6,057 bases of DNA from an uncultured Oscillospiraceae bacterium (GTDB lineage: Bacteria > Bacillota > Clostridia > Oscillospirales > Acutalibacteraceae): the NCBI GenBank assembly GCA_902495835.1, contig CABUYS010000081.1, positions 1 through 6,057 of the forward strand. The letters run 5' to 3'. The position numbers and the translations under genes were made by a program. How positions within the stretch are numbered: the first letter of the stretch is position 1; every line of letters begins with the position of its first letter. This document shows positions 1 to 5,224 of the stretch, piece by piece. The notes under the pieces were generated by a model. The model had not been told where the DNA came from and did not search any database. It saw only the letters and a program-made list of their open reading frames with translations.

Positions 1-1077
1 ACAAAATTTCTCGGCTACAAAAAAGGGGCGGATGGTAATCCGGAAATCGTTCCCGAAGAAGCCGAGACCGTAAAAATGATTTATGATAATTTTATTTCAG
101 GGGATAGTTTAAGCAGAATAGCCGAAAAACTGCAACAAGCAGATAAACCGACGCCGTGTGGAAAAAGGAAGTGGAGTTCATCGACTGTCCGCTCAATATT
201 AAGCAATGAAAAATATGCAGGGGATGTAATTACAAATAAAACATATACCGAAGATTGCATATCTAAAAAGGTAAAAGTCAATAACGGCGAAAGGCGGAAA
301 TATTATATAGAAAATCACCATCCCGCGATTATCGAGAAAGAAATGTTTGCGCGAGTGCAGGAAGAATTGGCTAAACGGAAGAGCAAATCGAAGGTAAAAC
401 AAATCGGTACAAAAACATCAAGCGGTAAGTATTCAAGTATGTATGCTTTAACGGAATTGCTTATATGCGGAGAATGCCATACTCCTTATAGAAGGTGTAC
501 GTGGACAAGCCGAGGAAAAAAGAAAATTGTATGGCGATGCATAAATCGGCTTGATTACGGTAAGAAATACTGCCATCATTCGCCCACAATAGAAGAACTC
601 GTAATGCATGAAGGCGTAATAAATGCAATAACGACGGCGGCAAATCAAAATGCGGAGTTGTTGAAAATACTGCAACGGTACATTGCAGCAGAAATAGATA
701 TAGAAAACATTTCAAGCGAGGCGAAGGAAATACAGATAAAAATTGCAAAGATTGAAGAAACTTTTAAAAATATGTTGAACGCAGTATCAAGCGATAACGC
801 CGATGAGTTCGATGAAAAGCAGGCTAAGAAACTCATAGAGGAAAAGACCTCTTTGGAGAAAAAATTAGCAAATTTGGCAGAGACGGAACAAAAAGGTGAA
901 GATGCAAAAAAACGAGTGGAAGATATCGTGATGGTAATGGACGGTTTAAAAAATCATCCTTTGAAATACGAGGATAAACTCGTCCGGCAGGTGATCGAAT
1001 ATATTGTTGTAGAATCGAAAGAAAAAATCAAAGTAGTATTCAAAGGCGGCTTTGAGATAGAGCAAAATTTATATTAA
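1..1077 (+). CDS. large serine recombinase, C-terminal part (5' truncated by window edge)
   Basis: Site-specific DNA recombinase of the large serine (resolvase/invertase, integrase-like) family, which cuts and rejoins DNA at att sites to insert or excise mobile elements. The frame is open from base 1; the ATG at 76 is internal, with 25 in-frame codons before it beginning TKFLGYKKGADGNPEIVP, the usual start of the 'Recombinase' domain. Counting from that Met, the Recombinase domain covers about residues 1-105 (WSSSTVRSILSNEKYAGD is typical). A zinc ribbon follows, with Cys131-x2-Cys134, Cys155 and Cys166, then a charged coiled coil at about 205-295 and a short basic/aromatic tail. The catalytic serine domain is outside the window. 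It ends at TAA 1075-1077, 120 bases before the CBASS effector. That gene has its own promoter, so the two are probably separate transcripts. The family is firm; which element it mobilises is unknown. Confidence 0.93.
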   Translation, partial: TKFLGYKKGADGNPEIVPEEAETVKMIYDNFISGDSLSRIAEKLQQADKPTPCGKRKWSSSTVRSILSNEKYAGDVITNKTYTEDCISKKVKVNNGERRKYYIENHHPAIIEKEMFARVQEELAKRKSKSKVKQIGTKTSSGKYSSMYALTELLICGECHTPYRRCTWTSRGKKKIVWRCINRLDYGKKYCHHSPTIEELVMHEGVINAITTAANQNAELLKILQRYIAAEIDIENISSEAKEIQIKIAKIEETFKNMLNAVSSDNADEFDEKQAKKLIEEKTSLEKKLANLAETEQKGEDAKKRVEDIVMVMDGLKNHPLKYEDKLVRQVIEYIVVESKEKIKVVFKGGFEIEQNLY

Positions 1078-1115
1078 AGTATAGAGAAAAATTTTAAGAG
1101 AAATATTGGAAAAAG

Positions 1116-1144
1116 TTGTAATAAATCACAATATATGGTATAAT
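1116..1144 (+). promoter_or_regulatory. sigma70-type promoter of the CBASS operon (extended -10)
   Basis: TTGTAA at 1116-1121 and a perfect TATAAT at 1139-1144 are separated by 17 bases. TG at 1136-1137 adds an extended -10 element. Transcription would begin near 1151, giving a leader of roughly 47 bases before the ATG at 1198. I see no clear operator dyad around it, which fits low constitutive expression of a defence operon, but that is inference. Confidence 0.8.
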
Positions 1145-1197
1145 AATTTATGTGAAGACACAATATGCACGATTCAACAATTTTATAGGAGGGTAAT

Positions 1198-2379
1198 ATG
1201 AACGGGGAAGTGATATCTGCAACCGTAACTGGATCAATAAAAATTTTTAATGCTTTGAAAAAATTTTTTAATGATAGTCAAATAGAGAAAGAGGTGTATG
1301 ATGAAATTGATAAAAATATTTTTCTTGTTGCGGAAACAGAGGGTAATTACCATTATGTTGCCGATATAAAAGAAGACGATATTTTTGATCGATTTGTATC
1401 GGAGTGTCTCGAAAATGCTGCTTGGAATACGTCAATTGATGTATTTGTCGAAAAATATTATTCAAATAAGTCAATAGACGCAAAACAATATATTAAAAAT
1501 TTTTATCGGGATATTGAGTTGGTTGTATGGCGTACTTTGGGAAAGCATGCCACGAGAAACGAAAAAATTCTTTTGAAGGGACAAGAGTATTCTACAGAAA
1601 AGATATTAACTCGTTTGGACCAAATAGAAGCTTCGATTACGAGAAAAGCGTATGAAAATACTGTGGCGGTGACGTATAGTGCTAATATGCAGGGGAAACA
1701 GTGGGTTTTGGATAAAGTCGTTTCAAGCAGAGTCGATTTATCGCTCAGAAATTTTCCATTGCAACCCGATGAACAAAATTACTGGCAATGCGCCCAACGA
1801 TCATTGATGGAGCAGTTTGATAGACGGCTGAGGGCGTTTTTAGATGACGGATATACTATCGATTTATATGCATTAGCACCGATACCGTTGTTAGTGCTGT
1901 TGGGTAACTTATTCGCGAATAGGCCAAACATTAATATTTTTCAATTAAAAAAAGTTCCATCAACTTTTGAATGGGAAGAAAATAGTGAGAAATTAGATAT
2001 TATAATTAAAAAAGATCTTTCACAGCAACACTTGGAGGATGTTGCATTAATATTGTCTTTTAGCGGAAAAGTCAATAAACAAAATGTTATAGATGTTATT
2101 GGAAACAATTGTCCGATGATAGAAATGGCAATAGAAGATATATATGATGATTTTTTAAGGAGTAAAAAGCAATTAGATGAATTTTTGACGGCATACCGAA
2201 AGGTGAAATCGTCATTAAGCGATAAAGGGGTAAAACGAATTCATTTATTTGCTGCGATTCCTGTGGCCTTTGCGATTGGTATCGGACAAGCATATAATTC
2301 TAATTATGATCCTCAAATCGTTACATACGATTTTAAGCAGGGAATCTATACAAGAGCATTAACAATAGGAGAAAAATGA
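1198..2379 (+). CDS. CBASS effector: SAVED-domain protein with unassigned N-terminal domain
   Basis: Predicted cyclic-oligonucleotide receptor/effector of a CBASS anti-phage system; 393 residues, probably cytosolic (no signal peptide or clear membrane span). The start is set by AGGAGGG at 1187-1193, 4 bases before the ATG. Residues about 176-390 form a SAVED domain, which in known members binds the cyclic nucleotide made by the partner synthase. Two related halves are visible: LYALAPIPLLVLLGNLF (from about 223) followed by an INIFQLK strand, and IHLFAAIPVAFAIGIGQA (from about 348) followed by an IVTYDFK strand. This fits SAVED as a fused pair of CARF-like Rossmann units. Residues 1-150 look mostly helical. 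They show no TIR motif, no obvious PD-(D/E)xK or HNH nuclease residues as in Cap4-type effectors, no protease motif and no transmembrane hairpin, so the output activity is unknown. The stop overlaps the synthase start (ATGA). The SAVED call is strong; the N-terminus may be a diverged enzyme or an oligomerisation/recruitment module. Confidence 0.85.
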   Translation: MNGEVISATVTGSIKIFNALKKFFNDSQIEKEVYDEIDKNIFLVAETEGNYHYVADIKEDDIFDRFVSECLENAAWNTSIDVFVEKYYSNKSIDAKQYIKNFYRDIELVVWRTLGKHATRNEKILLKGQEYSTEKILTRLDQIEASITRKAYENTVAVTYSANMQGKQWVLDKVVSSRVDLSLRNFPLQPDEQNYWQCAQRSLMEQFDRRLRAFLDDGYTIDLYALAPIPLLVLLGNLFANRPNINIFQLKKVPSTFEWEENSEKLDIIIKKDLSQQHLEDVALILSFSGKVNKQNVIDVIGNNCPMIEMAIEDIYDDFLRSKKQLDEFLTAYRKVKSSLSDKGVKRIHLFAAIPVAFAIGIGQAYNSNYDPQIVTYDFKQGIYTRALTIGEK

Positions 2380-3914
2380 TGGACTATAATAAATTATTAA
2401 GCGAACTGGCGGATGAAATAGATATTACCGATAGTCAAGAAGGGGCAATCAGAACAGCTTATAACGGAGTGGCAGATTGGTTAAATCAAAAAAATGCCGA
2501 TATTGCAAGGCATAACGTACATATTTTTCCGCAAGGAAGTATGATGTATGGAACAGCTGTTAAACCGATTAGTGAAGATAATTATGATATAGATTTAGTG
2601 TGTGAATTTCGCGATAACGTTGAAGATCTTGAACCGGAACATGTGAAGAAAAGCGTTGGTAAACGTATAAGCGAAAATGCGCGTTATAGAACGATGTTAC
2701 AACCCGAAGGTCGTCGTTGCTGGACTCTTCAATATTGTGATTCTTTGAATTTTCATATGGATATTCTTCCGGCTATTCCATTTAAAGAAAGATATTATAG
2801 ATCGGATAGTCGATTATTTGAAGCTTACAATAACATGTCTATAATGAGAGAGTTAGCTTTACTGGCAACAGACAAAAATAAAGAAACTAAAAAATATCGG
2901 TTCATCCCTTCAAATCCAAGAGGATATGCCGAATGGTTTAAAGAAAAAACTTTGATAGGGCATAACGAAAGCGGGATGTTGTTTGGAAATATTGAGAGAG
3001 TCCCTACATACCCTAAGAAAACAGTTTTGCAAAAATCTATACAAATATTAAAACGACATCGAGATGTGTATTTTTTATCGCGAAACGATGAATATAAACC
3101 TATTTCTATGATTATTACCACTCTTGCCGCACAGTGTTATAATGGTGAAAATAATATCTATGAATTTATATGTAAAGCATTATTAAAAATGCCTACATTA
3201 ATTGTAAGAGAAAATGATCAATACGTAGTTAAAAATCCGGTTATGAGTAATGAAAATTTTGCTGATAAGTGGAAAGAAAAACCACAAAAAGCGGTTGAGT
3301 TTTTTAATTGGGTCAATGATGCGTATGTAGATTTTGTGAACTTAAAAGAGTTGACTACATACTCCGAAGTAGACAAAACGTTTAAAGAGATTTTTTCACA
3401 AAAGCCAGTTGATCGTTTGATGCAAAAATATGGCGAATATTTACGGGAAGAAAAAAATACATCGTATTGCCCTCAAATTATAGAAAAATCAAAAGCGTTA
3501 ACAATGCTTGAGCGGATTCCGCACAGAAAAAGACCGCCGTGGAATTTACCTCGAAAATTTCGTGTGGGAATTCAAGGTACTGTAAGTTTGGATTCAGGAA
3601 AATCCTATCAAAATTTTTCGAGCGGGGAATTATTGCCCAAAGGAGTGTTCCTGCAATTTTTTCCGATTCATAGTTTACCGACTCCGTATACAGTAAAGTG
3701 GCAAATTACTAATACCGGCAATGAAGCTCGAAATGCGGGTTGTTTGCGTGGAGGAGAATTCGAAGATGCAGAACTGAGAAGAAGCGGAATCTTATGTGGT
3801 AAAAAGGAAGAAACATCTTATGCTGGAACTCATTATATCCAATGTTTTATTATTAAAAACGGTAATCAATGCATAGGGATGAGTCAACCGTTTGTTGTGA
3901 AAATAAAGGAATAA
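2376..3914 (+). CDS. CBASS cGAS/DncV-like nucleotidyltransferase (CD-NTase, SMODS) with AGS-C sensor domain
   Basis: Cyclic-oligonucleotide synthase of the CBASS operon; 512 residues. The nucleotidyltransferase core has FPQGSMMYGTAVKP with the G54-S55 motif, then NYDIDLVCEF carrying the catalytic pair Asp71-x-Asp73, and FHMDILPAIP with the third acidic residue Asp129; all three metal ligands are intact. NPRGYAEWF (about 180-188) and LQKSIQILKRHRD (about 218-230) are helical-lobe signatures of bacterial SMODS enzymes. Residues about 395-512 match the AGS-C sensor domain (VKWQITNTGNEAR, CLRGGEFED, YAGTHYIQCFIIKNG), thought to sense a cue that triggers synthesis. The product is not readable from sequence; SAVED partners usually bind cyclic trinucleotides, so one is likely here (inference). 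The ATG at 2376 overlaps the effector stop, with TAGGAG 5 bases upstream; a second in-frame ATG at 2379 is possible. Overlap implies translational coupling. No Cap2/Cap3 or HORMA/TRIP13 genes follow. Confidence 0.92.
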   Translation: MMDYNKLLSELADEIDITDSQEGAIRTAYNGVADWLNQKNADIARHNVHIFPQGSMMYGTAVKPISEDNYDIDLVCEFRDNVEDLEPEHVKKSVGKRISENARYRTMLQPEGRRCWTLQYCDSLNFHMDILPAIPFKERYYRSDSRLFEAYNNMSIMRELALLATDKNKETKKYRFIPSNPRGYAEWFKEKTLIGHNESGMLFGNIERVPTYPKKTVLQKSIQILKRHRDVYFLSRNDEYKPISMIITTLAAQCYNGENNIYEFICKALLKMPTLIVRENDQYVVKNPVMSNENFADKWKEKPQKAVEFFNWVNDAYVDFVNLKELTTYSEVDKTFKEIFSQKPVDRLMQKYGEYLREEKNTSYCPQIIEKSKALTMLERIPHRKRPPWNLPRKFRVGIQGTVSLDSGKSYQNFSSGELLPKGVFLQFFPIHSLPTPYTVKWQITNTGNEARNAGCLRGGEFEDAELRRSGILCGKKEETSYAGTHYIQCFIIKNGNQCIGMSQPFVVKIKE

Positions 3915-4072
3915 AACCATCGCCGTTCGTTTTGTTATTCTAATTTAAAATTTAAAAATTTTCTTAAAGTGAAGAACGATTACCATTATTGTTCGCTTCC
4001 ACACAAAAAGAGCAAAAAAATCTTTTTTGACGTCAATAGACATATAATGGCAACAATATAGATATTTGCCCG

Positions 4073-4100
4073 AAAAAGTCCGATTTCATCGGGCTTTTTT
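4073..4100 (+). terminator. intrinsic terminator downstream of the CBASS operon
   Basis: An 11-bp stem (4073-4083 with 4089-4099, including one G-U pair) closes a 5-base loop, TTTCA, and the 3' arm ends in a run of six T (4095-4100). It is the first strong terminator after the synthase stop, about 160 bases downstream. The A-rich 5' arm means it could also stop transcription from the other strand. Confidence 0.75.
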
Positions 4101-4198
4101 CGTGCTTGAAAGCCTGTAAATCGGCATCAAAATCCGTAGATGTAAAACGGAGTTTTTTCAATTTTAACGGGATTTGAACTCGTACAACGGCAAAAATT

Positions 4199-4217
4199 CG
4201 TGCTTGACAAAAGCACG
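4199..4217. repeat. perfect 7-bp inverted repeat CGTGCTT/AAGCACG
   Basis: CGTGCTT (4199-4205) and AAGCACG (4211-4217) are separated by gacaa. The word TTCGTGCTTGA, which includes the left arm, also occurs at 4099-4109 directly after the first terminator. A TTGACA lies inside the dyad, but no good -10 follows. Function unknown. Confidence 0.5.
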
Positions 4218-4242
4218 GAAAAGAAAATTACATAGAAAATCA

Positions 4243-4276
4243 GGCGTATAGAGAAAAAATCTATGCGTCTTTTTTT
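4243..4276 (+). terminator. second intrinsic terminator
   Basis: GGCGTATAGA (4243-4252) pairs with TCTATGCGTC (4260-4269), a 10-bp stem with two G-U pairs and a GAAAAAA loop, followed by seven T (4270-4276). It has the classic Rho-independent form. Nothing obviously coding lies just upstream, so it is either a back-up for the CBASS transcript or the end of an unseen short RNA. Confidence 0.75.
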
Positions 4277-4315
4277 ATGCAAAAATTTGGAGGTTATAAA
4301 TACATTACAACATTT

Positions 4316-4340
4316 AACCGAGTGTTCTAAACGCTCGGTT
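4316..4340 (+). repeat. 9-bp hairpin AACCGAGTG/CGCTCGGTT
   Basis: The arms 4316-4324 and 4332-4340 pair over 9 bp (one G-U) around the loop TTCTAAA. The following tract, TCTCT, is only weakly T-rich, so a terminator role is uncertain. It lies just outside the nested inverted repeat that begins near 4351. Confidence 0.5.
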
Positions 4341-4350
4341 TCTCTATGCC

Positions 4351-4576
4351 GTTTTGCCGTCCGATTTATCGCCTTTCGTTTACGTTTGTAGCACAGTGTA
4401 AAGCGGAAGTCAACGGCAAAAATTTTTACTCAGAACGTTGAAATTGCAGACTACTACATAAATTTTTTTTGCCGATTCGTTGACTTCCGTCTAACTAAAT
4501 ATAAAGTAAAAACCGTCTATCTTTTCCCGGTGCTACTTCCGTTTTTGCCGAAAGGCGAAGTAAATCGAAGGTAAAA
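4351..4576. repeat. nested imperfect inverted repeat, MITE-like or structured element
   Basis: Inner arms: CGGAAGTCAACG at 4404-4415 is the perfect reverse complement of CGTTGACTTCCG at 4478-4489, and the match resumes after a 4-base offset through CGGCAAAAA/TTTTTGCCG. Outer arms: reading inward, CGATTTA, TCGCCTTTCG and GTAGCAC (4362-4395) recur in the same order on the minus strand between 4567 and 4530, with small gaps. A weaker match (TTTTgCCgT against TTTTaCCtT) continues outward to about 4351 and 4576. The two sides are unequal in length, so this is not a simple palindrome. No transposase or clear target-site duplication was seen. Confidence 0.6.
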
Positions 4577-4580
4577 TACA

Positions 4581-4757
4581 ATGAAAGACGTAAACAAAGG
4601 CATTTTGGATAACGATATAGTTATCTCGGCAGAAAACGTACAGAGAATGGGCGAAGTCATCGCCTTGACCTGTATTAAAACGGTAATTGTCCGTTCGGGC
4701 AAGGATTTGCATTATCTTTCCAAACGCTTTTTGGCGAATAATTGGTTAATAAGATAA
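4581..4757 (+). CDS. hypothetical small protein (58 aa)
   Basis: A short open frame from ATG 4581 to TAA 4755-4757, with GAAGG at 4567-4571 placed 9 bases upstream as a plausible ribosome site. The product begins MKDVNKGILDNDIVISAENV and ends ANNWLIR. It has no signal peptide, membrane span, Cys cluster or motif I recognise. The middle (IALTCIKTVIVRSGKDLHYL) looks like a strand/helix mix and the net charge is near neutral to basic. The right arm of the nested inverted repeat ends directly before it, covering its ribosome site, so pairing there could affect translation. It lies alone between the repeat and the tRNA remnant. It could be a genuine orphan gene, a fragment of a larger lost gene, or chance; coding status is unproven. 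Confidence 0.4.
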   Translation: MKDVNKGILDNDIVISAENVQRMGEVIALTCIKTVIVRSGKDLHYLSKRFLANNWLIR

Positions 4758-4783
4758 AAATTGTATAAGAGTTAAGTTATATA

Positions 4784-4821
4784 AAAAACTCTGAAAACCT
4801 TATAAATAAAGGGATTCAGAG
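4784..4821 (-). terminator. minus-strand intrinsic terminator downstream of the tRNA-Gln fragment
   Basis: Read on the minus strand, CTCTGAA (4821-4815) pairs perfectly with TTCAGAG (4795-4789), and an inner CCTT/AAGG extends the stem. The 3' arm is followed by six T (plus-strand A run at 4784-4788 with the adjacent T/A). It sits about 10 bases past the CCA end of the tRNA fragment, the position of a native tRNA terminator. Confidence 0.7.
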
Positions 4822-4830
4822 CTGCGGTTA

Positions 4831-4876
4831 TGGCTGGGGTAGCTGGATTCGAACCAACGAAGTGACGGAGTCAGAG
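4831..4876 (-). pseudogene. 3' half of a tRNA-Gln(CUG) gene, probable attachment-site (att) remnant
   Basis: On the minus strand the segment reads as an anticodon loop CTCTGAC (anticodon CTG), the 3' anticodon-stem strand TCCGT, a variable loop, a T arm GTTGG-TTCGAAT-CCAGC, an acceptor strand TACCCCA, discriminator G and encoded CCA ending at 4831. The end TACCCCAGCCA is characteristic of bacterial tRNA-Gln. The 5' half is absent: upstream sequence has no D arm, and the base before the loop no longer pairs with TCCGT. A tRNA cut at the anticodon loop is the usual footprint of a tyrosine-recombinase island that regenerates the tRNA at its other end. On that model the island lies to the right and the retained native terminator marks old flank to the left. 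Confidence 0.8.
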
Positions 4877-4907
4877 GTTGGGCGGAATATCAAAAAACGG
4901 CAAAAAA

Positions 4908-5144
4908 TCAATCAAAAACACTCAAAAACAGCCGATTTTCAAACTTTACCCCACAAATTTCCCCACAAATTAAGTTGTTGTATAATTTCAGTCGATTAGT
5001 ACCCTTACTAAACGCTCTACAAGCCTTAAAAACATTGTCTGGCTCAAAAACTTGATATGTTATATCAAACGAATCGCGCCGAGAAATCCATTTTTTTAGC
5101 GAAAAAAAGCGAAGTAAAACGAAATTTTTGCAATGATAACGAAA
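4908..5144 (-). pseudogene. start-less minus-strand open frame next to the att site, possible decayed integrase tail
   Basis: The minus strand is open for 78 codons from a stop at 5147-5145 to TGA at 4910-4908 and has no ATG, GTG or TTG start. It includes FDITYQVFEPDNVFKACRAF and KLYNNLICGEICG. In another minus frame the same DNA reads LNLWGNLWGKV followed by a stop, a tail style seen on some phage-type integrases. An integrase gene ending beside its tRNA att site would be expected here, so a worn or frameshifted 3' end is plausible. The part beyond about 5100 overlaps the phased-repeat region and is probably not coding. No tyrosine-recombinase catalytic residues are visible, so the identity is a guess. 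Confidence 0.25.
4949..4972. repeat. tandem 12-bp direct repeat CCCCACAAATT(T/A)
   Basis: CCCCACAAATTT (4949-4960) is followed without a gap by CCCCACAAATTA (4961-4972), differing only in the last base. It lies about 70 bases from the tRNA-Gln fragment. Repeats at such distances from att cores can be arm-type integrase or accessory-protein sites; alternatively the repeat just reflects a coding duplication in the lost gene. Confidence 0.7.
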
Positions 5145-5165
5145 TTAAAACGAAACGAAGCGAAA
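5070..5165. repeat. 10-bp-phased CGAA repeats upstream of a promoter
   Basis: The word CGAA(A/G/T) begins at 5070, 5100, 5110, 5120, 5140, 5151, 5156 and 5161, and a variant CGAGA at 5080. Most lie on an almost exact 10-base register, each carrying an A run, with degenerate or missing copies at 5090 and 5130. In-phase A tracts bend DNA, and the array ends only a few bases before the -35 box at 5171. Confidence 0.6.
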
Positions 5166-5186
5166 TCAGCTTGACTGGTTTCGCTT
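5158..5186. promoter_or_regulatory. 12-bp dyad overlapping the -35 box (operator-like or hairpin)
   Basis: AAGCGAAATCAG (5158-5169) is the reverse complement of CTGGTTTCGCTT (5175-5186) except for one position that would be a G-U pair in RNA. The 5-base spacer is cttga. The -35 hexamer TTGACT (5171-5176) lies in the middle. It could be an operator for the HTH-bearing product of the gene at 5225, or the stem of a weak terminator for an upstream transcript. Confidence 0.5.
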
Positions 5187-5199
5187 TATGTGGTAAAAT
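5171..5199 (+). promoter_or_regulatory. sigma70-type promoter of the AAA-ATPase-like gene (extended -10)
   Basis: TTGACT at 5171-5176 and TAAAAT at 5194-5199 are 17 bases apart, with TG at 5191-5192 forming an extended -10. The start would be near 5206, giving a leader of only about 20 bases that contains the GGGAGG ribosome site. Confidence 0.8.
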
Positions 5200-5224
5200 A
5201 GAAACAGCAAAAGGGAGGCGGACA

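Larger units (their letters stand above)
3915..4580. other. gene-free intergenic region with terminators and inverted repeats
   Basis: No frame with a plausible start and ribosome site was found on either strand. An A/T stem, CAAAAAA/TTTTTTG (4013-4019 / 4023-4029), is followed by the perfect palindrome TTGACGTCAA (4027-4036). Two strong terminators follow (4073-4100 and 4243-4276). Between them are a weak 5-bp hairpin with a T run (4133-4158) and the perfect dyad CGTGCTT-gacaa-AAGCACG (4199-4217). After them come the hairpin AACCGAGTG-ttctaaa-CGCTCGGTT (4316-4340) and the nested inverted repeat listed separately. The density of dyads suggests junk between mobile modules or an undescribed structured element. 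Confidence 0.6.
4758..5224. other. intergenic integration-scar region
   Basis: No intact gene. From left to right it holds a minus-strand terminator and tRNA-Gln 3' fragment, a tandem 12-bp repeat, a start-less minus-strand open frame, a small TTGATAT-gtt-ATATCAA dyad (5052-5068), 10-bp-phased CGAA words, and the promoter with its overlapping dyad for the gene at 5225. Each is listed separately. Confidence 0.6.

Noticed and set aside
81..836. Several minus-strand open frames of 60-100 codons
   Set aside because: They lie opposite the serine recombinase, lack ribosome sites and have unlikely composition; shadows of the coding strand.
2825..3121. 98-codon minus-strand frame
   Set aside because: Antisense shadow of the CD-NTase, whose motifs are clear on the plus strand.
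4027..4048. TTGACG followed by TATAAT as a promoter
   Set aside because: The spacer is only 10 bases; other -35 choices at proper spacing are poor.
4164..4180. GGGATTTGAACTCGT resembles a minus-strand tRNA T arm
   Set aside because: One stem mismatch, and no acceptor, anticodon or D arm can be drawn around it; likely chance.
4204..4233. Perfect TTGACA as a -35 box
   Set aside because: The best -10 at suitable spacing (TTACAT) is weak, and transcription would run straight into the terminator at 4243.
4289..4293. GGAGG as a ribosome binding site
   Set aside because: No ATG, GTG or TTG follows at a usable distance.
4489..4495. GTCTAAC matches an integron attC core (RYYYAAC)
   Set aside because: No partner GTTRRRY with pairing inner sites at a suitable distance; the nearest candidate (GTTAAGT near 4771) is almost 280 bases away with no complementarity.
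4517..4702. 61-codon minus-strand frame
   Set aside because: No ribosome site; it overlaps the better-supported plus-strand small ORF and the inverted repeat.
5070..5165. CRISPR-like array
   Set aside because: The repeated unit is only 4-5 bases at 10-base spacing, with no 20-40 base repeats and spacers.
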